DNA from: Cytobacillus eiseniae
GTDB lineage: Bacteria; Bacillota; Bacilli; Bacillales; Cytobacillaceae
Length of the DNA: 64,000 nucleotides
Direction of reading: 5' to 3'
NCBI RefSeq assembly: GCF_017874625.1
Contig: NZ_JAGIKZ010000007.1
Location: 1 to 64,000, forward strand
Below are positions 8,689-17,381 of the stretch, in pieces (position 1 is the stretch's first letter; each line of letters begins with the position of its first letter). The notes beneath the pieces are model-generated. The model was not told the origin of the DNA and did no database searches. It worked only from the letters and a program-made list of their open reading frames with translations. A program made the translations under genes and the position numbers.

Positions 8689-9107
8689 TTAACTGTTTAA
8701 ACTAGCAAGGGATTGAATTAATGTGGAGCTTTCATAATTAAGCTTCTTTGAAAGATCGCTCATTTGTTTTTGATCAAGATGGTGAATGAGCGGCAATAGA
8801 ACAGAAATTTCATTGTGAAGCTGTTTCATATGCATGGTCACTACATCAACTTGTTTTTCAACTTCCCCTGTGTTCATATTCGTTTTTGACTTCAATTCTA
8901 GCTTTCTCTTAATCTCATCTAATGGAAGATGCATATGCTTGCATTCTTCAATAAATCGCAGATCAGAAAGTACGTCTTCTGAATACATACGATAATTTGA
9001 TTTCGTACGATGTGCTTGAATGAGGCCGATATTTGTATAATAATCAATCGTTCTTTTCGATAATTTAGCAATCGAAGCTAATTCGCCAATTCGATAAACT
9101 GCCCCAT
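8689..9107 (-). pseudogene. MerR-family regulator with a start-proximal frameshift
   Basis: Translation of the minus strand gives a MerR helix-turn-helix (VYRIGELASIAKLSKRTIDYY, then TNIGLIQAHRTKSNYRMYSED) followed by a helical tail to 8689. The only ATG with a good ribosome site (GGGGTGATACC-ATG at 9107) is one base out of frame: ATG GGG CAG. One extra G in the four-G run would restore it. In the coding frame a TGA lies just upstream and no ATG, GTG or TTG occurs before the HTH; the first in-frame ATG, at 8988, would omit the DNA-binding domain. It lies between two CNNM genes on the same strand. It may be a true pseudogene or a sequence error. Confidence 0.7.
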
Positions 9108-9241
9108 GGTATCACCCCAATTATTCTATATATTTATTATTATATGTCAATCCAAACCATACAGTCAAACGTAATACTTCGAGTGAATGCTTCATTTCTA
9201 TTTTATTAGATCATTCCTTTATTAAGAATCAGAATTTTTAG

Positions 9242-9280
9242 AAAAAATGACTTTGTATTTTTCTACAAAGTCATTTTTCC
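9242..9280. terminator. Terminator overlapping a stop codon
   Basis: AAAATGACTTTGTA-TTTTTC-TACAAAGTCATTTTT. The TGA of the upstream CNNM gene lies inside the hairpin. Confidence 0.85.
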
Positions 9281-10590
9281 TCTGGCTTTTCTTTTTTCAC
9301 TTCAATGTAAAAAATATGATGGCCTTCAATTTGTTGAATAATAAATTCATAACCTTCCTGGATAATGGAATCGCCTTGTTGTATATCAAACTTTTGTGTA
9401 AGAATCCAACCGCCAAGCGTATCAACATCATCTTGCTTTAATGCAGTTCCAAGTAAGTCATTCACTTCTGAAATGAGCAGTTTTGCATCTAAAATATAAT
9501 GATCCTTATTTATTTTTTGTACAAGTGGGAGTTCGTCGGTATCAAATTCATCACGAATTTCTCCAACAATTTCTTCGAGAATATCTTCTGCAGTAACAAG
9601 TCCCGCGGTGCCACCGTATTCATCGAGCAAAATAGCCATATGAGACCGTTCCTTTTGCATTTTTAGGAGGAGATCATCGATTGGAATCGATTCCATGACG
9701 CGAATAATTGGTTTAATATAGTTTAAAATGGGCTTTTCTTCTGCACATTTTTTTCGAATACAATCCGTAAGAATTTCCTTTACATTAATTAAACCAAGAA
9801 CATTGTCCTTGTCTCCATCAATGATGACTGGATATCTTGTGTATCTTTCATTCAGGATGGTTTCAAGCACTTTAGAAAGAGATGCATTCTTATCTAAACT
9901 GACGATTTCTGTACGTGGAACCATGATTTCCTTCGCAATTCGATTATCAAACTCAAATATACGATCCACATACTTATATTCAGACGGATTGATTTCTCCG
10001 CTTTTTAAGCTTTCCGAAAGAATAATTCGCAATTCTTCTTCAGAAAGGGCCAGTTCTTGTTCAGAAACGGGCTTTAAGCCGAATAATCGAGTGATAAATT
10101 GTGCGGAGTTATTCAATATCCAGATAAAAGGGAACATAAGTTTATAAAACCAAATTAATGGTTTCGCAAAATTTAAAGTAATCTGCTCGGCTTTATGAAT
10201 AGCAAATGTTTTCGGCGCGAGCTCACCGATAACAACATGTAAAAAGGTGACGACCGAGAAAGCGATGATAAAAGAAAGAACAGAAGAAAGGGAAGGCTGG
10301 AGTTCTAATCTTCTAAATATCGGCTGGAAAAGCTGTGCAATGGTTGGTTCCCCAAGCCAGCCTAATCCGAGCGCTGTAATTGTGATACCAAGCTGACAGG
10401 CAGATAAATATTCATCGAGATTTGTGACCACTTTTCTCGCAGTAAGGGCTTGAACATTCCCTTCAGCAACTAACTGATCAATCCGGGATAAACGAACCTT
10501 CACCATGGCAAACTCTGAAGCAACAAAAAATGCGGTACATGCGATTAACAGAATAAGCAGAAATAAATTGAGTATCATAGCAATCCCCAC
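9271..10590 (-). CDS. CNNM/CorC-HlyC family membrane protein (paralog 2)
   Basis: 439 residues with the same architecture as the gene at 7283-8629: DUF21 membrane domain, paired CBS domains ([24 protein letters not shown]) and a CorC_HlyC tail. The two are near-identical over long stretches, so they arose by duplication. The start is uncertain: GTG at 10590 or ATG at 10578. A strong GGAGGTGAC sits about 25-35 nt upstream and initiates a short overlapping frame ([13 protein letters not shown]...). The role is probably Mg2+ or other divalent cation export; substrate not shown by sequence. Confidence 0.88.
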   Translation of the reverse strand: MGIAMILNLFLLILLIACTAFFVASEFAMVKVRLSRIDQLVAEGNVQALTARKVVTNLDEYLSACQLGITITALGLGWLGEPTIAQLFQPIFRRLELQPSLSSVLSFIIAFSVVTFLHVVIGELAPKTFAIHKAEQITLNFAKPLIWFYKLMFPFIWILNNSAQFITRLFGLKPVSEQELALSEEELRIILSESLKSGEINPSEYKYVDRIFEFDNRIAKEIMVPRTEIVSLDKNASLSKVLETILNERYTRYPVIIDGDKDNVLGLINVKEILTDCIRKKCAEEKPILNYIKPIIRVMESIPIDDLLLKMQKERSHMAILLDEYGGTAGLVTAEDILEEIVGEIRDEFDTDELPLVQKINKDHYILDAKLLISEVNDLLGTALKQDDVDTLGGWILTQKFDIQQGDSIIQEGYEFIIQQIEGHHIFYIEVKKEKPEEK

Positions 10591-10771
10591 AATATTTGTA
10601 AGGCATAGTCACCTCCATTACCCAATACTTTTCCCGCAAATCCCACTTTTTAGTATATGAAAATTAGTTACGCCTAAGATCGCATTCACCTGCATAAGGA
10701 GAGCTAACTAGAGGGGGGAGTTCGCTTATGCTCAACATTGAAAAGTGCAAGATTCTTAATGAAGAAAATAG

Positions 10772-10799
10772 CAAAAAGCAGTCAGGAGACTGCTTTTTG
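10772..10799. terminator. Terminator abutting the acetyltransferase stop
   Basis: AAAAAGCAGTC-AGGA-GACTGCTTTTT, immediately after the end of the minus-strand acetyltransferase. Confidence 0.85.
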
Positions 10800-11345
10800 T
10801 TAATTTTTCCAATCCTTAGCAAGTATGCTATAGACAGCTAAATCATGGTAATGATTATATAGAAATTCCCCTTCTCGGATGATGCCTTCTTGTGTGAAAC
10901 CTAATCTTTCTGGAATCGCACGACTTTTCTTATTTTCGATTCCACAGCGAATTTCTATTCGATTAAGGTTAAGGTCTAAGAAAGCGTAGTTGATGAGCGC
11001 TTGAACGCTCCTCGTCATAATTCCTTTTCCTTCATAGCCTTCTGCAAGATAATAGCCGATACTCGTTTGACGATTATTCCAGTCCATTTGGTGGAAGCCA
11101 ATGGAACCGACGAGTACACCATTGTAGCGAATGCCTGTATTAAATCCATTATTATCGGCAAATTGTTTAAGCCAAGAAGGGATGATGGAATGGTATTGGA
11201 TGGGGGAGCTCATGCTATCAACCCATGGCAGCCATTGGCTTAAATGATTGCGATTAACATCAACTAATTGATAAAGCTCCTCCGAATGATGCAATTGAAA
11301 TAATTGTAGTTCGATTTCCTGATCAACCTTTAAAGTAAACATCAT
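10800..11345 (-). CDS. RimJ/RimL-type GNAT acetyltransferase
   Basis: 181 residues matching the GNAT fold of ribosomal-protein/serine N-acetyltransferases. The N terminus has IELQLFQLHHSEELYQLV. Acetyl-CoA motif A is IGYYLAEGYEGKGIMTRSVQAL (about 100-121; Gx-GxG/A type). The late block RIEIRCGIENKKSRAIPERLGF is typical of the RimL group. In many relatives the motif is NxxSxxIPEKLGF, and here SRAIPERLGF fits. It is monocistronic with its own terminator. The acceptor (ribosomal protein, other protein or small molecule) is unknown. Confidence 0.85.
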   Translation of the reverse strand: MMFTLKVDQEIELQLFQLHHSEELYQLVDVNRNHLSQWLPWVDSMSSPIQYHSIIPSWLKQFADNNGFNTGIRYNGVLVGSIGFHQMDWNNRQTSIGYYLAEGYEGKGIMTRSVQALINYAFLDLNLNRIEIRCGIENKKSRAIPERLGFTQEGIIREGEFLYNHYHDLAVYSILAKDWKN

Positions 11346-11449
11346 GATAGCTCCTATCTGAATGTAATTATTTCTATATGTTAAATGGAAAGCCTGAATA
11401 TGTATACAGAATTTTTCTACAAATAGTGAAATTCAATGAAAGAAGCATG

Positions 11450-11612
11450 CGTTAAACGTCTGTAACAAGCTTGTCGTTAAGGCAAGTAGCCGGTAAATTG
11501 GCTGAAATGATCGATAAATCGTAAGAAGCAGCCGATAAATCGAATGAATTGCCTGATAAATAAATCAGAAGAAGAGTCAGTAAATCGCAAAAAGAAGCCA
11601 ATAATTAAAAAA
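11450..11612. repeat. Degenerate short direct repeats (GATAAATCG type)
   Basis: Variants of GCCGATAAATCG-(N)-GAA recur about every 20-25 bp: CCGGTAAATTGG, TCGATAAATCGTAAGAAG, GCCGATAAATCGAATGAA, GCCTGATAAATAAATCAG and GTCAGTAAATCGCAAAAAG. There is no reading frame. It occupies most of the gap between the acetyltransferase and the kinase gene. Confidence 0.6.
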
Positions 11613-11647
11613 AGCCGACCCAACTATTGTTATGAGTCAGCAAAATA

Positions 11648-12775
11648 CTATTGTGTATGAGCGATTGGAAGGCTAATGCTAAAAACCGTTAACTTTTCCC
11701 TTGTAGTACAATCTAAATTCCCTTTGTGTTTTTCGATAATTTCTCGACAAACGAATAGGCCTAGCCCAGTGCCCAGCTTTTTTGTTGTTACGAATGGCTC
11801 GAAAATGGTGTTAATAAGATGGGGTGGAATCATTGGACCATTGTTGGCAATTTCAAGTGTAATTTTGCCATTGGTGCAAGATTTTAGCTTTATTTCAATT
11901 AATGGATTGCGTGTACTTGTATTTAATACATCAATTGCATTAAAAATTATATTGATAAGCACTTGACGAATTTCATCAGCATATCCGTGCAGAAAAATAG
12001 TCTCCTCTATATCCTTCACAATTTTCACTTGTCCGTCGAGAATACTTGGGTATAAGAATACTAATACTTCTTCAATTAACTCATTTAAGGAAAAAGTTAA
12101 TTTTTCTTTGCCGATTAATTCCTTTTTTGATAAAAGTAGAAATTGTGAAATTCGAAAATTTAATTGCTGCAATTCAATGGAAATGATATCTAAATATTTC
12201 ATTTGCGGATTTTCCGATTTAAGTAGCTGTATAAATCCTTGAATAGATGTCAGCGGATTTCTAAATTCGTGGATAAAGCTCGAAGTCATTTGTCCAAGTA
12301 ATGTTAGGCGATCTTTATGACTTGTATCAATAAATTTTGTTTTTTCCTCAATGATTTGATTTTTGACATCACTATAGCATGTGACAGAATAATAAAGATA
12401 TTGGTCTAAGCAATAATGGATTTGTTCCAAGTAAAATTGGAGTTGCTGTAAGGAGGTATTCATTCCCTTTATATAGTTTTGGATAATTCTTCGCCCTAAA
12501 TTTACATTGTATACAAATTCGCCAATATTCCCACCAGCTTTTACTCGTTGGTCAGCAATGGAAATGGAAAAGTTTCGAATGATTCCTTCTAGTTTATCTG
12601 TTTTAACAGTAAGACTTTGTAAGACTAGATAAAACAAGACCTCCCCATTTTCCTCCATTCTGTCTTTAAATGGATCATCAGTTGTGATCAGAATATTATC
12701 CTTCCACTCATTTAATATTTGTTCTTTTCCTGCGAGTAAAAAATCAACGATATTTTCGGTTGTACTTGTAACCAT
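11648..12775 (-). CDS. Orphan histidine kinase with RsbRD-like sensor domain
   Basis: About 375 residues when started at the ATG at 12775, which has GTGGAGG 5 nt upstream; the longer GTG start would place the ribosome site inside the gene. No membrane helix is evident. Residues about 1-150 form an all-helical N-terminal domain like that of sporulation-associated kinases (RsbRD-like). Phospho-acceptor about H169 lies in FIHEFRNPLTSIQGF, and the ATPase domain has the N box (INIIFNAIDVL), IANNGPMIPP and LGTGLGLFVCREI. No response regulator is adjacent, so it may feed a phosphorelay such as Spo0F; that is inference. Confidence 0.85.
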   Translation of the reverse strand: MVTSTTENIVDFLLAGKEQILNEWKDNILITTDDPFKDRMEENGEVLFYLVLQSLTVKTDKLEGIIRNFSISIADQRVKAGGNIGEFVYNVNLGRRIIQNYIKGMNTSLQQLQFYLEQIHYCLDQYLYYSVTCYSDVKNQIIEEKTKFIDTSHKDRLTLLGQMTSSFIHEFRNPLTSIQGFIQLLKSENPQMKYLDIISIELQQLNFRISQFLLLSKKELIGKEKLTFSLNELIEEVLVFLYPSILDGQVKIVKDIEETIFLHGYADEIRQVLINIIFNAIDVLNTSTRNPLIEIKLKSCTNGKITLEIANNGPMIPPHLINTIFEPFVTTKKLGTGLGLFVCREIIEKHKGNLDCTTREKLTVFSISLPIAHTQ

Positions 12776-12993
12776 ATAAACCTCCACTATGATAAGAATA
12801 TTCTTTTTAGATAAACTTCGATCTTATTTGCTAATTTCCTTTATTAATTTAAAGGAAATAGAAAAAACAGGACTTCGAGCCTATACGTTTTTTGTCGAAA
12901 TGGAGGCTTGTCTGTTAGCTGATGATTTTCAGTTGTACTATTTCCCGTAAGTCTTTTATAATAGAAAATAAAGTGTAAAAATACACAAAAGGG

Positions 12994-13479
12994 ATGAAAG
13001 TTGATTTGACACGCGATGAAATTATCTCGAAGGTATCGGAAAAGCTTCGTCTAATTCGAACTGAAGCAGGATATACACAAGATAAAATGGCCGAAATTAT
13101 CGGTATATCCAAGAAAACACTTGTTCAAATAGAAAAGGGACGTGCAAATGCGAATTGGTCTACAGTCGTTGCCATTTGTGCACTATTTCGCGAGACAGAG
13201 ACAGTTCGCTTTTTATTTGGGAATGAACCATTAGAGGTGTTGGAAACAATCGCCTTTGAGGATATCGACTACCGGAAGCAAAAAACGATGGGTGGGAAAA
13301 TTTGGTGGAAGGGAGTCGAAAAGAAGAATGGGCTGCTCCTGCAGCAAAATATTATTAGTCAGCATTTCAGGATTATTGATGAAGACCATTTTCGTATTTT
13401 TAGTAGCTTTGATGAAGTGGCGTCTAAAGAACGGTTAATAGAAATGGCGAAAGAAAAAGGAAAAGGGAGAAATGAATAA
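12994..13479 (+). CDS. XRE-family transcriptional regulator
   Basis: 161 residues. A helix-turn-helix occupies about 14-68 (LRLIRTEAGYTQDKMAEIIG, then SKKTLVQIEKGRANANWST). The C-terminal half (about 85-155) is an extended region with KIWWKGVEKKNGLLLQQNII and HFRIIDEDHFRIFSSFDE, possibly an effector or dimerisation domain. GGGATG lies upstream of the ATG. The end overlaps the next gene by 8 bp and heads a three-gene operon with a small membrane protein and a YbjQ-type protein, which it likely regulates. The ligand is unknown. Confidence 0.85.
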   Translation: MKVDLTRDEIISKVSEKLRLIRTEAGYTQDKMAEIIGISKKTLVQIEKGRANANWSTVVAICALFRETETVRFLFGNEPLEVLETIAFEDIDYRKQKTMGGKIWWKGVEKKNGLLLQQNIISQHFRIIDEDHFRIFSSFDEVASKERLIEMAKEKGKGRNE

Positions 13480-13675
13480 ATTAAAACGGATATTTCTGCT
13501 AGTTGCTAGTATTGGGCAGGTTCTAGCGATTATATTATTATTTATTAATATAAAGGCCGCGATCGTATTTTACGTAGGGTATGCTGTACTAATGATTGGA
13601 ATTTTTGTCATATTATTATTGGAACGTAAGAAAGAGAAAGAGGAGGATGATCGGAATGATTATCGTAACTACTGA
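13472..13675 (+). CDS. Small two-helix membrane protein
   Basis: 67 residues with two hydrophobic segments: about 7-27 (IFLLVASIGQVLAIILLFINI) and 30-50 (AIVFYVGYAVLMIGIFVILLL), followed by a charged tail (ERKKEKEEDDRNDYRNY). It overlaps the regulator upstream by 8 bp and the YbjQ-like gene downstream by 20 bp, so it is translated as part of the operon. No family recognised. Confidence 0.75.
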   Translation: MNKLKRIFLLVASIGQVLAIILLFINIKAAIVFYVGYAVLMIGIFVILLLERKKEKEEDDRNDYRNY

Positions 13676-13970
13676 GAATGTGTATGGGAAAGAGATTAAA
13701 GAATTGAAAGGATTTGTGAGAGGAAGTACAGTTCAAACAAAGCATATCGGAAAGGATATTTTGGCTGGTTTAAAGACAATTGTTGGCGGTGAGATTGGTG
13801 AATACACCGAAATGATGGATGAGGCAAGACAAAAGGCAATTGGGCGAATGGCAGAGGATGCAAAACAAAAAGGTGCAAATGCGATTATAGGGATGCGCTT
13901 ACAGACATCTGCTGTTATGCAAAATGCAGCAGAAATTATTGCTTATGGAACGGCGGTCGTTGTAGAATAA
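13656..13970 (+). CDS. YbjQ/UPF0145-family protein
   Basis: 104 residues starting at the ATG at 13656, with AGGAGG 9 nt upstream. The start MIIVTTENVYGKEIKE, the middle GGEIGEYTEMMDEARQKAIGRM and the block GANAIIGMRL are hallmarks of the YbjQ family, which forms pentamers in known structures; no biochemical role is established. An upstream in-frame extension lacks a better ribosome site. Last gene of the XRE operon. Confidence 0.88.
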   Translation: MIIVTTENVYGKEIKELKGFVRGSTVQTKHIGKDILAGLKTIVGGEIGEYTEMMDEARQKAIGRMAEDAKQKGANAIIGMRLQTSAVMQNAAEIIAYGTAVVVE

Positions 13971-14081
13971 TTAACGTAGAAAAGTCATAAATTAGTCACT
14001 CTTTTGTCACAAATTGAAGAAGTATCCGCTAACTTATATGTTATTTTTTAAGTATAAACTCATTTGTTAGGGGGCTTCATC

Positions 14082-14165
14082 ATGGAATTGCTTTCTGTTA
14101 CTTTTGTCATTGCCAGTATTATGGTTCTTGGATACTTTATTGGATACACAATAAATAATTACTAA
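14082..14165 (+). CDS. Very small membrane peptide (27 residues)
   Basis: An open frame encoding MELLSVTFVIASIMVLGYFI then GYTINNY. GGGGGC lies 6 nt before the ATG and a strong terminator follows within a few bases, which together support a real single-gene unit. One membrane helix about 3-22. Such peptides are common in spore formers, but I cannot name this one. Confidence 0.65.
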   Translation: MELLSVTFVIASIMVLGYFIGYTINNY

Positions 14166-14197
14166 AACTGCTTGCATTATGCATGCAGTTTTTTTTT
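14164..14197 (+). terminator. Terminator of the 27-residue peptide gene
   Basis: AAACTGC...GCAGTTT with an inner TGCAT/ATGCA pairing and nine T. It starts in the stop codon. Confidence 0.85.
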
Positions 14198-14260
14198 ATA
14201 TTTATTGAGCATATAGGGAATAGAATATAGTGAGTCAATATGTTCTTAGGAGGGCCATGT

Positions 14261-15634
14261 ATGAATAATTTTCGGATTGAAAAAGATACACTTGGTGAAG
14301 TGAAAGTGCCTGTCGAGATGCTTTGGGGTGCACAAACGGAAAGAAGCAAACAGAATTTCAAGATTGGTCTCGAGAAAATGCCATTGGAGGTCGTTTATGG
14401 ATTAGCCAATGTAAAGAGAGCAGCAGCCATCGTCAATCACAAATTAGGCAAATTAACTGAACGAAAAAAGGCAGCCATTGTAATGGCAGCGGAGGAAGTG
14501 TTGCAAGGGAAGCTTAATCATCATTTTCCACTTTCTGTCTGGCAGACTGGAAGCGGTACGCAGACAAATATGAATGTAAATGAAGTGATTGCTAGAAAAG
14601 CAAATGAGCAATTGAATGGATCGGATTTAGAAATTCACCCGAATGATGATGTAAATATGTCTCAAAGCTCCAATGACACTTTCCCAACTGCCATGCATAT
14701 TGCCGCATATACAGAAGTGGCAGAGAAACTAATTCCTGCTCTCCAAAAGCTAAAAAACGTTATTCAAGAGAAAGAGGAAGCATACAAACATATTATTAAA
14801 ATTGGCAGAACCCATTTGCAGGATGCAACTCCACTTACTTTAGGCCAAGAGATTAGTGGCTGGCGAGCGATGCTTGAAAAAGATGAACGTATGCTTACGG
14901 ACGCAGTCGCGTATTTGCTTGATTTAGCGATTGGGGGAACAGCTGTAGGAACGGGAATAAATGCAGATGATGCTTTTGGAACAGAGGTGGCAAAGGAACT
15001 ATCGAATCAAACAGGCTTCGCCTTCCAGTCTGCCAGCAATAAATTTCATGCGTTAACAAGCCATGATGAAATCGTTCATGTTCATGGTGCTATGAAGGCA
15101 TTGGCAGCAGATCTCATGAAGATTGCAAATGATGTAAGATGGCTAGCGAGTGGACCAAGAAGTGGAATTGGTGAGCTTACGATTCCAGCTAATGAACCAG
15201 GGAGCTCTATTATGCCTGGGAAAGTGAATCCAACACAGAGTGAGGCATTAACGATGATTGCCTGCCAGGTCTTCGGAAATGATGCAACAATTGGATTTGC
15301 AGCTAGTCAGGGGAACTTTGAGCTGAATGTGTTCAAGCCAGTCATTATTTATAATTTTATTCAAAGTGTGCAGCTTTTAACAGATGGAATGAATTCCTTT
15401 AATGAGCACTGCATGAAAGGGCTAGAGGCGAATGAAGAGGTGATTAAAGACTATGTGGATCAATCGCTCATGCTTGTTACCGCATTGAACCCATATATCG
15501 GTTATGAGAAAGCAGCAGAAATTGCGAAGCTTGCCTTTAAGAACAATTCAAGCTTAAAGGAAGCAGCGTTAGCAACGGGGTATATTACGGATGAACAGTA
15601 TGAGGAATGGGTAAACCCTAGTAAGATGGTATAG
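14261..15634 (+). CDS. fumC: Class II fumarate hydratase
   Basis: 457 residues from the ATG at 14261 (AGGAGGG 7 nt upstream); the longer frame would swallow that ribosome site. It interconverts fumarate and malate in the TCA cycle as an oxygen-stable, iron-free homotetramer. Visible signatures are [65 protein letters not shown] and the fumarase/aspartase signature [15 protein letters not shown] (about 313-327), with the catalytic serine in its SSIMPGKVN loop. In B. subtilis this gene is called citG. Monocistronic here. Confidence 0.97.
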   Translation: MNNFRIEKDTLGEVKVPVEMLWGAQTERSKQNFKIGLEKMPLEVVYGLANVKRAAAIVNHKLGKLTERKKAAIVMAAEEVLQGKLNHHFPLSVWQTGSGTQTNMNVNEVIARKANEQLNGSDLEIHPNDDVNMSQSSNDTFPTAMHIAAYTEVAEKLIPALQKLKNVIQEKEEAYKHIIKIGRTHLQDATPLTLGQEISGWRAMLEKDERMLTDAVAYLLDLAIGGTAVGTGINADDAFGTEVAKELSNQTGFAFQSASNKFHALTSHDEIVHVHGAMKALAADLMKIANDVRWLASGPRSGIGELTIPANEPGSSIMPGKVNPTQSEALTMIACQVFGNDATIGFAASQGNFELNVFKPVIIYNFIQSVQLLTDGMNSFNEHCMKGLEANEEVIKDYVDQSLMLVTALNPYIGYEKAAEIAKLAFKNNSSLKEAALATGYITDEQYEEWVNPSKMV

Positions 15635-15645
15635 TCAATATAAAA

Positions 15646-15667
15646 TGGCCCCCAATGAAGGGGGCCA
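15646..15667. terminator. Terminator between fumC and the convergent SASP gene
   Basis: TGGCCCCC-AATGAA-GGGGGCCA. The U-rich side is on the minus strand (CCATTTTATATT), so it serves the spore protein gene best; the plus side has only a weak tract. Confidence 0.8.
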
Positions 15668-15690
15668 AAGCCATATTTATTCAGTTGTCA

Positions 15691-15903
15691 TTATTGATTA
15701 TATCCGCCTAATTGCTGTTCAGCCATTTGTACAAGGCGCTTAGTAATTTCTCCACCTACAGATCCGTTTGCACGAGAAGTCGTATCTGCACCTAAGTTTA
15801 CACCAAATTCGTTTGCAATTTCATACTTCATTTGGTCTAGTGCTTGTGCTACTCCCGGTACTAAAAGTTGATTTGAGGAATTGCTGTTTGATTGGTTTGC
15901 CAT
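15691..15903 (-). CDS. Alpha/beta-type small acid-soluble spore protein
   Basis: 70 residues. Family core: [41 protein letters not shown] and [16 protein letters not shown]. The GPR protease site is the E-I bond in YEIANEFG. These proteins saturate spore DNA and protect it from UV and other damage; they are made in the forespore under SigG. The ribosome site GAGGAGATGAAGAAGAA precedes the ATG. A second paralog is at 24332. An unusual dyad element lies 40-100 nt upstream. Confidence 0.95.
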   Translation of the reverse strand: MANQSNSNSSNQLLVPGVAQALDQMKYEIANEFGVNLGADTTSRANGSVGGEITKRLVQMAEQQLGGYNQ

Positions 15904-15939
15904 TTCTTCTTCATCTCCTCATGATTTTTTTTGATATGG

Positions 15940-15998
15940 TTGGGTTATCCGGATTTGCACCGGTGCAAGGTTTCTTGCTACCTCTTATTGGTCTAACC
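15940..15998. promoter_or_regulatory. Structured dyad element upstream of the SASP gene
   Basis: A 58-bp block bounded by GGGTTA and TAACCC. It contains the perfect 14-bp palindrome TTGCACCGGTGCAA (15955-15968) and the hairpin GCAAGGTTTCTTGC. Read on the minus strand it has a faint tRNA-like look (GGGTTAG...ATAACCCA) but is too short and its arms mismatch. It sits where a SigG promoter or operator would be. Role unknown. Confidence 0.5.
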
Positions 15999-16192
15999 CA
16001 TCGGTGTGTGTAAGAAGTTGAAGCTGTGTTTTGCTGTTTGTACTCTCTATTATGTTTGATTTCCAAATTAATATTCCATTGTTGTTCATGGCAATTGTTT
16101 CCTAATGATGAATACATAACGATAGAGAAAGAAACGAACGATATAAGTATGAATCAGAATGGGTTTCATTTTAAGAGAATGGAGCTGAGAGG

Positions 16193-16435
16193 ATGGCAAT
16201 TTGTCCGATTTGCAATGGATTCCAAGAAATACATGCTCGCTGTGCTTCATGTAGTGGGGATTTAATCGATCAAGGTCGGATCATGGATTACTACGATGAT
16301 TATAGTGCATACATGCCGATCGACCAAATGAAACTTGAAGATGGATATGCATCTGATTTCTCAAATGAAGAGTGTCCACATTTATTAAAATGCAATTATT
16401 GTAACAGCGACAGGATTGTATTTATTAAAGAATAA
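16193..16435 (+). CDS. Small zinc-ribbon-like protein
   Basis: 80 residues with three Cys pairs: CPIC (about 4-7), CASC (17-20) and CNYC (69-72), plus C61. The first two pairs look like one zinc knuckle. The middle is acidic and tyrosine-rich (DYYDDYSAYMP). GGAG lies 8 nt before the ATG. Monocistronic, just before a family A repeat. Similar small zinc proteins are common in Bacillaceae; no function is assigned. Confidence 0.75.
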   Translation: MAICPICNGFQEIHARCASCSGDLIDQGRIMDYYDDYSAYMPIDQMKLEDGYASDFSNEECPHLLKCNYCNSDRIVFIKE

Positions 16436-16440
16436 TAAAA

Positions 16441-16738
16441 AAAGGCTGTTTTCGTAAACATTGTTGCTATTTTACACATAATTGGTAAAGGTTGATTTCC
16501 GCGCACGTGTGCTCCCTTTCCGCGGGGTGGTCCGCTTTAGTCTCCTCGGAGCATCCGCTCCTGCTTAGGTCTCAGCTGTCCCACGCATTCCGCAGGACAT
16601 TGAGTAGGCTTCTTAGAATTCACACCGAACGAAGGAAATGCGACAGCATTTTCGGGATCTCGCTACCTTCCACTCCAATCAACCGACTTAATTGGCAAAA
16701 CATTTGATTCAAAAGCAACAATCTTTTAAAAAATAGCC
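16441..16738 (+). mobile_element. Family A dispersed element, copy 2
   Basis: About 300 bp starting AAGGCTGTTTTCGTAAAC and ending CAATCTTTTAAAAAATAGCCT. The two ends are imperfect inverted repeats (AGGCTNTTTT, ATTGTTGCT, GGTTGATT on both strands). The centre is GC-rich: TTTCCGCGGGGT, GTCTCAGCTGTCCCACGC and GAATTCACACCG. No coding capacity; a 71-codon frame inside is chance. Confidence 0.9.
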
Positions 16739-16740
16739 TA

Positions 16741-16779
16741 AAAAAAGTCCCGTACGTAATTGTATCGGGACGTTTTTTT
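16741..16779. terminator. Bidirectional terminator
   Basis: AAAAGTCCCGTAC-GTAATT-GTATCGGGACGTTTTTTT. It closes the small minus-strand gene that follows. Confidence 0.85.
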
Positions 16780-16782
16780 GGT

Positions 16783-16968
16783 CTATTCAATCTGATGAGG
16801 CGGTTCCTCTTCTATAAGATCTCTTGCTTCTTCAATATTTGTCTTTTCTTCACGCATATGGACAGATCCGCCCGACATTCCTTCATTTATCATACGGTCA
16901 ATATCAAGATAGACGGAGTCTCTGCCTTCATATTGTGAATCCTCTGTATGCTTGTCTTTATCCATCAT
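16783..16968 (-). CDS. Small acidic protein, unknown function
   Basis: 61 residues, highly charged and without membrane segments. Contains DSVYLDIDRMINEGMSGGSV and an acidic tail IEEARDLIEEEPP. AAGGAGGTAGG precedes two consecutive ATG codons (16968 or 16965). It has its own terminator. The sequence looks like a conserved Bacillaceae small protein, but I do not recognise a named family. Confidence 0.75.
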   Translation of the reverse strand: MMDKDKHTEDSQYEGRDSVYLDIDRMINEGMSGGSVHMREEKTNIEEARDLIEEEPPHQIE

Positions 16969-17024
16969 CCTACCTCCTTTTGTGTTACTTTACGCATGAA
17001 GGCAGGAAAACATACAGCTACATA

Positions 17025-17237
17025 TTAATGGTCATATACATGAAAAAGCATGAGCTCATGGATTTGTTCAATTACTTTCACTTCATCCTCCGCATTTGGA
17101 GTGGATGAAGTCCATTCGATTTTTCCATTTTGATGGTAGATTCCATTAAATTTCTGCTTTTTAAAATAAAAGGAAAAATTCCATCCTGGTATTTGGGTGT
17201 TTTCATATAATTTTTTGTATTGAAAATGTGTTAGCAT
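17025..17237 (-). CDS. yheE: YheE family protein (DUF5342)
   Basis: 70 residues. MLTHFQYKKLYENTQIPGW, FYFKKQKFNGIYHQNGKIEW and the ending EQIHELMLFHVYDH match YheE of B. subtilis, which also sits beside yheD. GGGGG lies upstream of the ATG. The spore-related neighbours suggest, but do not prove, a sporulation link. No enzymatic motif visible. Confidence 0.88.
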   Translation of the reverse strand: MLTHFQYKKLYENTQIPGWNFSFYFKKQKFNGIYHQNGKIEWTSSTPNAEDEVKVIEQIHELMLFHVYDH

Positions 17238-17381
17238 CTCTCTACCCCCTTGCTCTTATTTTACTTGTTTTTGTCGAGTAACCCAACACATTCAAATATA
17301 ATTAGCATGATTTATCCAGTGTTTTTTTCGTTTAATAAGGGAAAAAGATAAGAGTACGGTTAATATGTAGGAGGGATTCGA

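Noticed and set aside
15940-15990. Cobalamin riboswitch
   Set aside because: Only CCGGTGCAAATCCGG matches; the other conserved blocks (for example GCCACTG) are missing and the gene is a spore protein.
15940-15998. tRNA gene on the minus strand
   Set aside because: Acceptor-like ends and a T-arm-like CCGGTGCAAATCCGG are present, but it is about 15 nt too short and no proper anticodon arm can be drawn.
16492-16707. 71-codon ORF
   Set aside because: Also inside a family A repeat; no ribosome site, and GC-rich chance frame.
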